A DNA stretch of 64,000 nt from Denitrobaculum sp965232285 (lineage in GTDB: Bacteria > Pseudomonadota > Alphaproteobacteria > Kiloniellales > Kiloniellaceae): assembly GCA_965232285.1 (NCBI GenBank), contig CBDDPL010000004.1:2728001-2792000 (forward strand), written 5' to 3'. Positions 51,538 through 60,518 of this stretch are shown here, one piece after another. Both the position numbers and the translations under genes were made by a program. The notes below the pieces were generated by a model that was given only the letters and a program-made list of their open reading frames with translations, was not told the DNA's origin and ran no database searches. Positions within the stretch are counted from its first letter, which is position 1, and each line of letters starts with the position of its first letter.

Positions 51538-53981
51538 TCCGCCGCCTCCAGGGCCAGTGTCGCCAGGGGTTTGAATTCATGTTTGTCGCGGCCCGACACC
51601 CGCTCCGACCAGGGGTCGACCTGGGCAAACTGCTGCGAAAAGACGAAGCGCTCGTAGTAGGCTTCCCGACGTCCGGCATCTTCCATGATCTGCCGCCGGA
51701 TCTCTTCCACGCCGATGCGCGCCGCCCACTTGTAAATCCGTTCCAGGTAGTGACCCTGCTCCCGGTACATCTGCACCAGCGCCACGATGTGCTCCAGGAC
51801 CTCATCCTCGGTCTTGACCAGCCCCAGTACCTGCGTGCCTTTGATGTCCAGACCCGCGGCGCCGGCGAAGTGGATCTCGAAACCGCTGTCGACGCAGATC
51901 ACGCCGACATCCTTGCAGGTCGCTTCCGCACAGTTTCTGGGGCAGCCCGAAACCGCCATCTTGAGCTTCGCCGGAGTCCAGGAGCCCCAGGTGAATTTCT
52001 CAATGCGAATGCCCAGACCCGTGGAATCCTGAGTGCCAAAGCGGCACCAGTCGGTGCCGACGCAGGTCTTCACCGTCCGAACGCCCTTCGCGTAGGCATG
52101 CCCGGATACAAAGCCCGCCTCTCCCAGATCCGCCCAGACCGCCGGCAAGTCTTCCTTTGAGATCCCCAGCATGTCGATCCGCTGGCCGCCGGTGACCTTG
52201 ACCGCCGGTATGGCGAATTTGTCGACCACATCGGCGATGGCGCGCAGTTCCTTCGAGGAGGTCATACCGCCCCACATCCGCGGCACGATCGAATAGGTGC
52301 CGTCTTTCTGAATGTTCGCGTGCGCGCGCTCGTTGATGAAGCGGGACTGATAGTCGTCGGCGTATTCGTCCGGCCAGTCCGAGACCAGGTAATAGTTCAG
52401 TGCCGGGCGGCACTTGGCGCAGCCGCAGGAGCTCTTCCACTCCAGCTCCTGCATCACCGCGGCGATCGACTTCAGCCCCTTGGCCTTGATCAGCCGGCGC
52501 ACCTCGTCATGCCCCAGATCGGTACAGGCACAAAGAGGCTGAACCGCCACAGGCGTATAGCTTTCGCCGAGGGTCGAAGACAGTAGCTGTTCCACCAGAC
52601 CCGAGCAGGTGCCGCAGGAGGCCGAGGCCTTGGTGTGGGCGCGGACTTCGTCGAGACTGCTCAGGCCCAGTTCGGTGATGGAATTGACGATCCTGGATTT
52701 GCATACGCCGTTGCAGCCGCAGATCTCTGCATCATCCGGCAAGGCTGCAACGGCCGCCGTAGGGTCCAGCGGGGGCCCTCCCTGATAGGCCTGTCCGAAC
52801 ACCAGCGTGTCCCGCATCTCGGCGATATCGAGCTGTTTCTTCAAGAGATCGAAGAACCAGGGACCGTCATTCGTCTCCCCGTACAAAACCGCGCCGATGA
52901 TGCGATTGTCCTTGAGAACGAGACGCTTGTAGACCCCGGCAGAGGCGTCGCGCAGCACGATCTCCTCACGATCCTCCCCTTCGGCGAAGTCACCGGCGGA
53001 ATAGAGATCGATGCCCGTGACCTTCAGCTTGGTCGCGGTGACCGAACCTTCGTAGTGCGCTTCCCGGCCGATCAGTTGATCCGCCAGGACGCTGGCCATC
53101 TCATAGAGCGGTGCCACCAGGCCGTAGCATTGGCCCCGATGCTCGACGCATTCGCCAAGCGCGAAGATGTCGGGATCGGAAGTTCGCATGTCATCGCCAA
53201 CCAGAATGCCGCGCCCGGTTTCCAATCCGCTTTCCTGCGCCAGCTTGGCCGAAGGCCGGATACCGATGGCCATCACAACGATCGCGGCCTCGATCTCGGT
53301 TCCGTCGTCAAGCCGGACGCCGGTCACCTGGCCGTTGTGCCCCAGAACTTCACTGCTGTTCGCCTCGGTCACAACCTCAATGCCGCGGTCCTCAAAGGCC
53401 TTCTCAAGCAGGTACCCGGCCGCCGGATCGAGCTGGCGCTCCATCAGCGTCGGCATGAGGTGCAGGACGGTCACATCCATACCCTGTTGCTTGAGGCCAG
53501 CCGCGGCCTCCAGTCCAAGCAGCCCACCCCCGATGACCACGGCGCGGCCACCCGCCTTCGCCGCGGTCAGCATGCGCTCGACGTCGTCCAGATCGCGGTA
53601 GACCAGTACGCCTTCGAAGTCGTGCCCCGGAATGGGTATGATGAAGGGATTGGAGCCGGTCGCGATCACCAGCTTGTCGTAGTCCGCCGAGATGCCGTTT
53701 TCCGAACGGACCGTCTTCTTGGCTCGATCGATCTCGGCCACGCGAGCAGACTTGTGAAGCGTGACTCCATGCGCGGCATACCAATCCTCATCATGGGTGA
53801 CGATATCCCGATAGGCCTTGTCGCCGGAGAGCACCGGTGAGAGCATCAGGCGGTTATAGTTGACCCGCGGTTCCGCGTTAAAGATCGTCACCTCGTAGGA
53901 ATCAGGCGCCCGCTCGAAGAGATGCTCCAGCATTCTGCCGGGTGCCATCCCGTTGCCGATAATGACCAGCTTCTGCTTCAT
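51534..53981 (-). CDS. nirB: Nitrite reductase (NADH) large subunit
   Basis: An 815-residue protein from ATG 53981 (GAGGGAGAGGG upstream; a GTG one codon earlier is less likely). Domains in order: an FAD/NAD(P)H oxidoreductase (about 1-310, with GNGMAPGR and VVIGGGLLGLEAAAGL), two BFD-like [2Fe-2S] segments (CGCNGVCKSRI and CGTCSGLV), then the siroheme/[4Fe-4S] nitrite reductase core (about 545-790) with CVGTDWCRFG and SGCPRNCAEATCKD. It converts nitrite to ammonia using NAD(P)H. Confidence 0.96.
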   Translation of the reverse strand: MKQKLVIIGNGMAPGRMLEHLFERAPDSYEVTIFNAEPRVNYNRLMLSPVLSGDKAYRDIVTHDEDWYAAHGVTLHKSARVAEIDRAKKTVRSENGISADYDKLVIATGSNPFIIPIPGHDFEGVLVYRDLDDVERMLTAAKAGGRAVVIGGGLLGLEAAAGLKQQGMDVTVLHLMPTLMERQLDPAAGYLLEKAFEDRGIEVVTEANSSEVLGHNGQVTGVRLDDGTEIEAAIVVMAIGIRPSAKLAQESGLETGRGILVGDDMRTSDPDIFALGECVEHRGQCYGLVAPLYEMASVLADQLIGREAHYEGSVTATKLKVTGIDLYSAGDFAEGEDREEIVLRDASAGVYKRLVLKDNRIIGAVLYGETNDGPWFFDLLKKQLDIAEMRDTLVFGQAYQGGPPLDPTAAVAALPDDAEICGCNGVCKSRIVNSITELGLSSLDEVRAHTKASASCGTCSGLVEQLLSSTLGESYTPVAVQPLCACTDLGHDEVRRLIKAKGLKSIAAVMQELEWKSSCGCAKCRPALNYYLVSDWPDEYADDYQSRFINERAHANIQKDGTYSIVPRMWGGMTSSKELRAIADVVDKFAIPAVKVTGGQRIDMLGISKEDLPAVWADLGEAGFVSGHAYAKGVRTVKTCVGTDWCRFGTQDSTGLGIRIEKFTWGSWTPAKLKMAVSGCPRNCAEATCKDVGVICVDSGFEIHFAGAAGLDIKGTQVLGLVKTEDEVLEHIVALVQMYREQGHYLERIYKWAARIGVEEIRRQIMEDAGRREAYYERFVFSQQFAQVDPWSERVSGRDKHEFKPLATLALEAAE

Positions 53982-53992
53982 CACCCTCTCCC

Positions 53993-55759
53993 TCAGGCCG
54001 CGCTCGTCACGGCAGACGACTGCTGCCGCGCGAGCCTTGCGGCACGTTTTTCTTGAATGGATTTGAGCTGCTCTTCACTGGGGTGCGCACCGCCTTCGTA
54101 GGCGTCGAGGAACCCAAGCAGTTCTTCCCGGTAAGCGTAGTAGTCCGGGTGTGCGAGCAGTTCTTTGCGCGACCGCGGCCGTGGCAGATCCACCTTCATC
54201 ACATTGCCGATCCGGGCATTGGGGCCGTTGGACATCATGACCACGCGGTCCGCCAGCAGGATCGCCTCATCGACATCGTGGGTGACGCAGATGGCCGTTA
54301 CCTTGCTGCGCTTCCAGACCTCCATCAGAACGTCCTGAAGCGCCCAGCGCGTGAGGCTGTCCAGCATGCCGAAGGGCTCATCGAGCAGCAGCAGCTTGGG
54401 TGACAGCGCAAAGGCCCTTGCGATACCGACCCGCTGCTTCATGCCGTTGGAGAGATCCGCCGCCATCTTGTGCATGGAGTCCGACAGGCCGACGCGGCTG
54501 AGATAGTATTCCGCCACGTCACGGCGTTCGGCCCGGCTCGCGCGGGGGTAAACCCGGTCGACACCGAGCGCGACATTGTCGTAAGCGCTCAGCCAGGGCA
54601 TCAGGGACGGCGCCTGGAAAACCACGGCGCGATCAGGTCCGGCGCTGGTCACATGTGTTCCGTCCAGAATGATTCCGCCCTGCGTGATCTCGTTCAAACC
54701 GGCGGCCATGGAGAGGACCGTCGACTTGCCGCAGCCGGAATGCCCGATCAGGGTGATGAACTCGCCCTTCTCGATCTTCAGATCGAAACCATCGACCACC
54801 GTCAGCGGGCCTTTCGGAGTCGGGTAGACTTTCTTGAGCTGACTGAATTCGAGGTAACGCTGCTGCCGGAGCGACTGCGACTCACGCTGATAGGCAGCCG
54901 GTGGCTCCTGGTCCCGCGCCGGCTTGGTCTGGGTGATAGGGACGATGTTGGGCAGCGCGATATCCCGCTCGATATCCGCGTTCCGCTCCAGCCCGATCTC
55001 CATCAGGTACTCAGTGACGGCGGCGCGCAGCCGGATGAACTCCGGATCGCTGTTCATGGCGGCCCGGTCACGCGGTTTGGGCAGATTGACCGTAAACTCC
55101 CGGCCAAGGCTAGCGTTGGGGCCGGGTGTTAAAGGGATGATGCGGTCGGCCAGCAGAATGGCCTCATCCACATCGTTGGTCACCAGGATGATGGTCTTCT
55201 TTTCCCGCTGAGAGATCGCCGCGAACTCGTCCTGAAGCTTGGCCCGCGTCAGGGCATCCAGCGCCGACAGGGGCTCATCCATCAGCAGGACCTCGGGCTG
55301 CATTGCCAACGCGCGGGCGACGGCCACGCGCTGCCGCATACCGCCGGAAAGCTCGGAGGGCTTGCGGTCCCGCGCCGGAGACAGGCCAACCATCTCGATG
55401 TATTTGGTCACGATTTCCTGACGCTCGGCCCGCGATTTCGCACCAAAGACACTGTCGACAGCCAGCGCTATGTTCCCCTGCACCGACAGCCAGGGCATCA
55501 GGGAGTAGGACTGAAAGACCACGCCGCGTTCCGGCCCGGGCCCCGCAATCTCCTTGCCCTTGAAGATAACGCCGCCCTGATCCGGTTCGATCAAACCCGC
55601 CAGCGCGGAAATCAGCGTGGTCTTGCCGGAGCCCGAAAAGCCGACGATGGCGATGAACTCACCCTCGTTCACCTTCAGGTTCACATCGGAGAGGACCTCG
55701 GTACGGTCTGCACCCTCGCCATAGTGTTTCGAGAGACTGGAGATTTCGATCATGCTCAT
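53993..55759 (-). CDS. nrtD: Nitrate ABC transporter, tandem double-ATPase protein
   Basis: A 588-residue protein holding two complete ABC ATPases. Domain 1 (about 1-255) has Walker A GFSGSGKTT, signature LSGGMRQRVAVARAL and Walker B LLMDEPLSALDA. Domain 2 (about 300-550) has Walker A GHSGCGKST, signature LSNGMKQRVGIARAF and Walker B LLLDEPFGMLDS. In cyanobacteria NrtC and NrtD are separate, and NrtC carries a binding-protein-like domain; here both ATPases are fused and that domain is missing. It energises the NrtB permease. A strong AGGAG site precedes the start. Confidence 0.9.
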   Translation of the reverse strand: MSMIEISSLSKHYGEGADRTEVLSDVNLKVNEGEFIAIVGFSGSGKTTLISALAGLIEPDQGGVIFKGKEIAGPGPERGVVFQSYSLMPWLSVQGNIALAVDSVFGAKSRAERQEIVTKYIEMVGLSPARDRKPSELSGGMRQRVAVARALAMQPEVLLMDEPLSALDALTRAKLQDEFAAISQREKKTIILVTNDVDEAILLADRIIPLTPGPNASLGREFTVNLPKPRDRAAMNSDPEFIRLRAAVTEYLMEIGLERNADIERDIALPNIVPITQTKPARDQEPPAAYQRESQSLRQQRYLEFSQLKKVYPTPKGPLTVVDGFDLKIEKGEFITLIGHSGCGKSTVLSMAAGLNEITQGGIILDGTHVTSAGPDRAVVFQAPSLMPWLSAYDNVALGVDRVYPRASRAERRDVAEYYLSRVGLSDSMHKMAADLSNGMKQRVGIARAFALSPKLLLLDEPFGMLDSLTRWALQDVLMEVWKRSKVTAICVTHDVDEAILLADRVVMMSNGPNARIGNVMKVDLPRPRSRKELLAHPDYYAYREELLGFLDAYEGGAHPSEEQLKSIQEKRAARLARQQSSAVTSAA

Positions 55760-55769
55760 CGCCGTCTCC

Positions 55770-56849
55770 TTATCGATTTGCCGAGAAGGTGAAAGCGCGC
55801 TGCAGGGCGTACATCAGCCGGTCGAGCATGAAGCCGATCAGGCCGATGGTGAGCACCGCGACCATGATCCTGGCCAGCGACTGCGACGAGCCGTTCTGAA
55901 ACTCATCCCAGATGAATTTTCCCAGGCCCGGGTTCTGGGCAAGCATTTCCGCGGCGATCAGAACCATCCAGCCAACACCGAGTGACAGCCGCAGACCGGT
56001 GAAGATCAGGGGAAGCGCCGAAGGCATCACAACCTTGGTGATGGTCTTATGCGTCGGCAACTGCAGGACGCGGCCGACGTTCATCAGGTCCTTGTCCACA
56101 GACAGGACCCCCAGCGCGGTGTTGACCAGAGTCGGCCAGAGTGAGCAGAGCGTCACGGTCACGGCGGAGATCAGCATGGACTTCGGCAGCAGATCGGTGG
56201 GGTCCACATAGAGCGCCGAAACCACCATGGTCACGATGGGCAGCCAGGCCAGGGGCGACACCGGTTTGAAGATCTGGATCAGCGGGTTGATGGCGCCGTT
56301 GAAAGTCTTGGACAGCCCCGAAGCGACACCGATGGGCACGGCGATGACGGTGGCAATGACAAAACCCAGACCAACGGTGAAAAGCGACGTCAGAATCTGA
56401 TCGAGATAGGTCGGTTTGCCCGTGTAGTTCCGGTGCTTGACCTTGTCCGCCTTGCCGGCCGCCACGAGCTTCGCGTTGCGGACCTCCTGACGCTCATAAA
56501 AGGCAGCGGCCTTCTCGCGCTCCCGAAGATGATCCTCCCAGAGGTTCTCCGCCTGCTCCCAAACCTGCGCCGGCCCGGGAATGGCACCGAGAGAAGTCTG
56601 CACCTGCGGCGCCAGGCTGCTCCAGGCCATCAGGAAGAGACCGATCCCCATGAGCGGCACGACCAGCACGCGGGTCAGTTCTCCAAGCTGTTCGCGCGGG
56701 TTATCGCCGGCGATCATCTTCAGGATTGGTGTCAGCCAGGAAAAACCAAGCGCTTCCAGCCAGACGCTGGCACGGTTGATGGCGGAGAAGAACCGCTCAC
56801 GCGCCGCACTGTTTTGCGCTGGTTCGATGGCGTCTGTCGCGTTGGCCAT
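55770..56849 (-). CDS. nrtB: Nitrate ABC transporter permease
   Basis: A 359-residue inner membrane protein from ATG 56849 (GAGGACAA upstream). It has a first transmembrane segment near 58-80, a charged loop (about 90-150) and then the BPD permease domain with about five segments. The EAA-type loop region is near VLQLPTHKTITKVVMPSALP. It is the channel of the nitrate/nitrite importer between NrtA and the double ATPase, and lies 11 bp before the ATPase gene. Confidence 0.92.
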   Translation of the reverse strand: MANATDAIEPAQNSAARERFFSAINRASVWLEALGFSWLTPILKMIAGDNPREQLGELTRVLVVPLMGIGLFLMAWSSLAPQVQTSLGAIPGPAQVWEQAENLWEDHLREREKAAAFYERQEVRNAKLVAAGKADKVKHRNYTGKPTYLDQILTSLFTVGLGFVIATVIAVPIGVASGLSKTFNGAINPLIQIFKPVSPLAWLPIVTMVVSALYVDPTDLLPKSMLISAVTVTLCSLWPTLVNTALGVLSVDKDLMNVGRVLQLPTHKTITKVVMPSALPLIFTGLRLSLGVGWMVLIAAEMLAQNPGLGKFIWDEFQNGSSQSLARIMVAVLTIGLIGFMLDRLMYALQRAFTFSANR

Positions 56850-56933
56850 AAAGCTTGTCCTCAAGTCTGTCAGATTTTGTTTAAGCAGGCCGGGTCGGGC
56901 CCGGCCTGCCTTCTCTTTGCGCGCGGTCTTCGA

Positions 56934-58325
56934 TCAGCCGCCCACGAGCTTGTTCCCGGCCACGACCTGGTTGGATTTCAAACCGATCGGGAGGGAGTCG
57001 ATGTAGGCGTTCGGCTGCTTGCCGTCGTAGGCGATGCCGTCGATGATGTCCCCGGCCGGCGTGGGTGCGCGGTAACCGTCGCTGTCCCAGGGAAAGTCCG
57101 CTTCGCTGACGTATCCTTCTTCAACGAGCATCCGCGCGGCTTTCAGGTAAATTTCCGGCAGGTAGACCGACTTGGCGGTCTCGGCATACCAGGCATCGTC
57201 CTTATGCTCGGCGATCTGCCCCCAGCGGCGCATCTGGGTGAGGTACCAGATGGCATCGGAGTAGTAGGGATAGGTGGCGAAGTAGCGGTAGAAGACGTTG
57301 AAATCTGGCACCGGGCGCTTGTCGCCCTTCTCGTACTCGAAAGTGCCGGTCATGGAGTTGGCGATGACTTCCGCATCCGCCCCCACGTATTCGGAACGGG
57401 CCAGAATCTCGACAGCCTCTGCGCGGTTGGCGTTGTCGTTCTCGTCCAGCCACTGCGCCGCCCGGATCAGGGCCTTGGTCAGCGCGAGGGTCGTGTTCGG
57501 GTTTTCCTCCGTGAAGGCCTTGGTCAGTCCGAAAACCTTCTCCGGATTGTTCTTCCAGATCTCGTAATCGGTGATAACCGGCACACCGATACCCTTGAAG
57601 ACCGCCTGCTGGTTCCAGGGCTCACCCACGCAGTAGCCATGGATCGTGCCCGCTTCCAGGGTGGCCGGCATCTGCGGCGGCGGCGTCACGGACAGCAGGG
57701 CATCCGCCTGAATCTGCCCTGACACATCGGTCGTGGAGTAGAAGCCCGGATGGATGTCACCGGCCGCGAGCCAGTACCTGAGCTCGTAGTTGTGGGTCGA
57801 GACCGGAAAGACCATGCCCATATTGAAGGGCTTGCCTTCCGCCTTGAACTGCTCGACCACGGGCTTCAGGGCGTCTGCCTTGATAGGGTGAACCGGCTTG
57901 CCGTTTTCGTGGGGAATGTGCTCCTTCATCATCGCCCAGACTTCGTTGGAAACGGTGATGCCGTTGCCGTTCAGGTCCATGGAAAAGGGCGTGACGATGT
58001 GGGCCTTGGTGCCGAAGCCGATGGTGGCCGCCAGCGGCTGCCCCGCCAGCATGTGGGCACCGTCGAGCTCGCCGGTGATCACCCGGTCCAGCAGCACCTT
58101 CCAGTTGGCCTGCGGCTCGAGCGTGACGAACAGACCTTCGTCCTCGAAAAAGCCCTTTTCGTAGGCAATCGCCAGCGGCGCCATATCGGTCAGCTTGATG
58201 AAGCCGAACTTCAACTCGTCTTTTTCGACGTCGAGTATTTCCGCCTGTACGGGCGTGACAGCGGCAATCGTGGCAGTGAGGCCCGCCGCGAGGAACGCTC
58301 TAATTCTTCCGGTGATTGACAACAT
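56934..58325 (-). CDS. nrtA: Nitrate ABC transporter substrate-binding protein
   Basis: A 463-residue protein from ATG 58325, with AGGAG upstream. A signal peptide (about 1-28, ending PVQA) precedes the NrtA/CmpA-type binding fold, with the conserved stretches KFGFIKLTDMAPLAIAYEKGFF, VFPVSTHNYELRYWLAAGDI and GYCVGEPWNQQAV. It captures nitrate in the periplasm. It is the first gene after the regulated leader, and the leader terminator lies about 55-120 bases upstream of its start. Confidence 0.93.
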   Translation of the reverse strand: MLSITGRIRAFLAAGLTATIAAVTPVQAEILDVEKDELKFGFIKLTDMAPLAIAYEKGFFEDEGLFVTLEPQANWKVLLDRVITGELDGAHMLAGQPLAATIGFGTKAHIVTPFSMDLNGNGITVSNEVWAMMKEHIPHENGKPVHPIKADALKPVVEQFKAEGKPFNMGMVFPVSTHNYELRYWLAAGDIHPGFYSTTDVSGQIQADALLSVTPPPQMPATLEAGTIHGYCVGEPWNQQAVFKGIGVPVITDYEIWKNNPEKVFGLTKAFTEENPNTTLALTKALIRAAQWLDENDNANRAEAVEILARSEYVGADAEVIANSMTGTFEYEKGDKRPVPDFNVFYRYFATYPYYSDAIWYLTQMRRWGQIAEHKDDAWYAETAKSVYLPEIYLKAARMLVEEGYVSEADFPWDSDGYRAPTPAGDIIDGIAYDGKQPNAYIDSLPIGLKSNQVVAGNKLVGG

Positions 58326-58381
58326 CTCATCTCCTGTCCCGCCGGCGTTTTCGAGGGCGCTCGGCAATCCCGTTTGGAAAC

Positions 58382-58446
58382 AAAAAACCGCCAAACCAGT
58401 CGGCGCACCCCCGGGAGGACGTGGGAATGCTGAACCAGTTTGGCGG
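58382..58446 (-). terminator. Leader terminator (attenuator) upstream of nrtA
   Basis: On the minus strand CCGCCAAAC (58446-58438) pairs with GTTTGGCGG (58396-58388) to give a 9-bp stem with a 41-base insert, followed directly by TTTTTT. It lies inside the leader ahead of nrtA, not after a gene, so it is an attenuator. NasT, an ANTAR antiterminator encoded just upstream, is the natural candidate to overcome it when nitrate is present. Confidence 0.78.
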
Positions 58447-58484
58447 CTTTGCCTGATGCGCCCGTCGTTGGACGCGTAACTTGT

Positions 58485-58500
58485 GTTCCGAGTTGGGAAC
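58485..58500 (-). promoter_or_regulatory. Leader hairpin with six-base loop, possible NasT target
   Basis: Read on the minus strand, GTTCC and GGAAC form a perfect 5-bp stem with the hexaloop CAACTC, at the start of the predicted nrtA leader. ANTAR proteins bind paired hexaloop hairpins, but their usual A1/G4 loop bases are not present here, so the assignment is tentative. Confidence 0.4.
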
Positions 58501-58512
58501 TGCTGCTTAATC

Positions 58513-58528
58513 AGCAGAAAACGTGCCA
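58513..58528 (-). promoter_or_regulatory. Sigma-54 (-24/-12) promoter of the nrtA-nasA operon
   Basis: TGGCACGTTTTCTGCT on the minus strand matches the sigma-54 consensus TGGCACG-N4-TTGCW at nearly every position, with invariant GG and GC at the right spacing. Transcription would start near 58502, giving a 176-base leader. Nitrate assimilation genes are commonly NtrC/sigma-54 dependent, so nitrogen limitation likely drives this promoter. No clear NtrC palindrome was found upstream. Confidence 0.72.
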
Positions 58529-58667
58529 ACTCAAAAGATCACGGGTCTTTCTTTTCTAAATCAGATAGTTAATCGAGATTTAACAGGTGACGCGTGAGAC
58601 AGCCGGCTCTTCGCATTTGCACAATTGAAAGTCGGGATGATGGTTTTTTGTGCAGCGCAATAAGTCT

Positions 58668-59918
58668 CTAGCTGCCAAAGTCAGCCGCTTGAGCGCGCTG
58701 TTCCTTCACATAAGATTCGATCAGCTCAGGATCAAAAACCCGATCGTCGAAGAAGCCATCCGGCCCGAGAATCAGGTTGCCGTCCGATGTCCCCGCGTGC
58801 GTGGGTCCCTGGAGAGCGCCCTCCACTTTTGCATTGGCCGCGGGCACCGCGCCGCCCATGGGCGCAATCGCGGCCCGATAGAGGTCGGGACGATAAACCT
58901 GCGCCGCAAGCTGCACATCATCCGGATTCCATTCGGCATGTCCCCAGCGCACCATCTGGCTGTAGAACCAGAGCGCGTGGCTTTGCCATGGAAAGGTTGC
59001 CGCCTTCTCGAAGGGAAGGAAAAAGTCCTGGATCGCGACGGTTTCCCCGTCCCGGTAGCGCAGTTGGCCGTTCAGCGCTGGCAGTATGATGTCCTGCTTC
59101 TGACCGATGTAAGCTGCCTGCGAGAGGATCGACGCCAGTTCCTCATGATTTTCGGGATCCCCGCACCACTGCGCCGAGCGATAGAGCGCCCGAATGACGG
59201 CCGCCAGGACCTCCGGCTGACCCGATGCGAAGTTCTTGGAGACCGCCAGCACCTTCTCAGGACTTGAGCGCCAGATCGCCGACTTGGTCGTGACCATGAC
59301 GCCCGCCCCCAGCTCGACGGCCACACTGTTCCAGGGCTCGCCGACGCAGAAGCCGTCGATCTGTCCGGATTGGAGCGCGTCCGGCATCAGCGGCGGCGGC
59401 ACAACGACAATCCGCACATCCCGCTCGGGATCGATGCCGCCGGCGGCGAGCCAATAGCGCAGGTCGTAGTTGTGCGCCGAAAAGGGATGGACCACCGCGA
59501 AGCTCAGGGGCGTTTCGCCCTTGTCACTGCGCCGCTTTACGGTCAACGCCAAACCCTTGATATTTATGGCTGCATCCAATTCGGAGAGTACCCCGCCCTC
59601 GGCGATTTCCGCGGCGAGCCTGCGCGAAACCGTAACGGCATTCCCACCCAAGCCGAGCGCCATGGGGGCAACGACATCAAGCTGTAACGGGGTCAGACCC
59701 AGGCGGGCGGCGATCGGCATGGGGCCCAGCATATGCGCCATTTGGAAATGACCGACGGCCATGCGGTCGCGGATGTTCGCCCAGGAGTTTTCGCGGATCA
59801 GGGTGAGATCGATCGCTTCGGCTCTGGCGAAGCCCTTCTCCCGCGCGGCCACGAGGATCGCGGAGTCGGACAACGGAAGAAAACCTGCGCGTATTTCATA
59901 GAGACCGGTTCCGGACAT
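58668..59918 (-). CDS. nasS: Nitrate/nitrite sensor protein NasS
   Basis: A 416-residue NrtA-like binding protein (IRAGFLPLSDSAILVAAREKGF, HPFSAHNYDLRYWLAAGGI, GFCVGEPWNSVAV) without a signal peptide, so it is cytoplasmic. This, and its place 3 bp after nasT, identifies NasS. In the known system NasS holds NasT inactive until nitrate or nitrite binds and frees it. The last 60 residues are less conserved. Confidence 0.92.
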   Translation of the reverse strand: MSGTGLYEIRAGFLPLSDSAILVAAREKGFARAEAIDLTLIRENSWANIRDRMAVGHFQMAHMLGPMPIAARLGLTPLQLDVVAPMALGLGGNAVTVSRRLAAEIAEGGVLSELDAAINIKGLALTVKRRSDKGETPLSFAVVHPFSAHNYDLRYWLAAGGIDPERDVRIVVVPPPLMPDALQSGQIDGFCVGEPWNSVAVELGAGVMVTTKSAIWRSSPEKVLAVSKNFASGQPEVLAAVIRALYRSAQWCGDPENHEELASILSQAAYIGQKQDIILPALNGQLRYRDGETVAIQDFFLPFEKAATFPWQSHALWFYSQMVRWGHAEWNPDDVQLAAQVYRPDLYRAAIAPMGGAVPAANAKVEGALQGPTHAGTSDGNLILGPDGFFDDRVFDPELIESYVKEQRAQAADFGS

Positions 59919-59921
59919 GGA

Positions 59922-60518
59922 TCAGAGCTCCGGGTCGAGCAGACTGGAGGCGGTCACCAGACTCTGCGCGATCTCGGACAGGCGCCGGTTTTGGTTCATC
60001 GCGGTCTTGCGCAGCAGGGCATGCGCCTCGTCTTCGCCAATTCCCCTGGTCTGCATGAGAATTCCTTTCGCCCTCTCGATCAGCTTGCGTTCGGCCAGCG
60101 CACTGCGCGCCGCATCCAGTTCCCGTTCCATGCGGGAAAAGGCATTGAAGCGGCTGATCGCCATGTCGAGGATAGGTTTGACCCGCTCCTGCCGCAGGCC
60201 GTCAACGACGTAGGCCGAAACGCCGGCCTCCACGGCCGCTTCGATCGAGGCCTGATCGGAACGGTCGACGAACATCGCGATCGGTCTTTTCACGACACGC
60301 GAGAGCTGGAACATGCTTTCCAGCATGTCCCGGTTCGGATTCTCCAGGTCGATGACAATGACGTCGGGCTCGAGATCACCGATGCGCTGGGCAATGCCAT
60401 TCACGTCGTTGACCAGCGTAACCCGGTCATGCCCGGCGTCCCGCAGGCCCGCCTCGATTATGGAAGCCCGGATCTGGTTTTCATCGATCACAAGAACGGA
60501 AAGCTGCGCGCGACACAT
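59922..60518 (-). CDS. nasT: Transcription antiterminator NasT (ANTAR family)
   Basis: About 198 residues from ATG 60518; upstream in-frame codons exist and the ribosome binding site is weak, so the start is not firm. The N-terminal receiver-like domain (about 5-120, SVLVIDENQIRASII, PDVIVIDLENPN) is followed by a coiled coil and a C-terminal ANTAR RNA-binding domain (about 130-190, ERKLIERAKGILMQTRGIGEDEAHALLRKTAM). It lets RNA polymerase read through a leader terminator of nitrate assimilation operons; a fitting terminator lies upstream of nrtA. Confidence 0.92.
   Translation of the reverse strand: MCRAQLSVLVIDENQIRASIIEAGLRDAGHDRVTLVNDVNGIAQRIGDLEPDVIVIDLENPNRDMLESMFQLSRVVKRPIAMFVDRSDQASIEAAVEAGVSAYVVDGLRQERVKPILDMAISRFNAFSRMERELDAARSALAERKLIERAKGILMQTRGIGEDEAHALLRKTAMNQNRRLSEIAQSLVTASSLLDPEL

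Noticed and set aside
58485..58517. Canonical paired ANTAR hexaloop motif in the nrtA leader
   Set aside because: Hexaloop hairpins exist, but their loops do not carry A at position 1 and G at position 4; only a tentative regulatory hairpin is reported.
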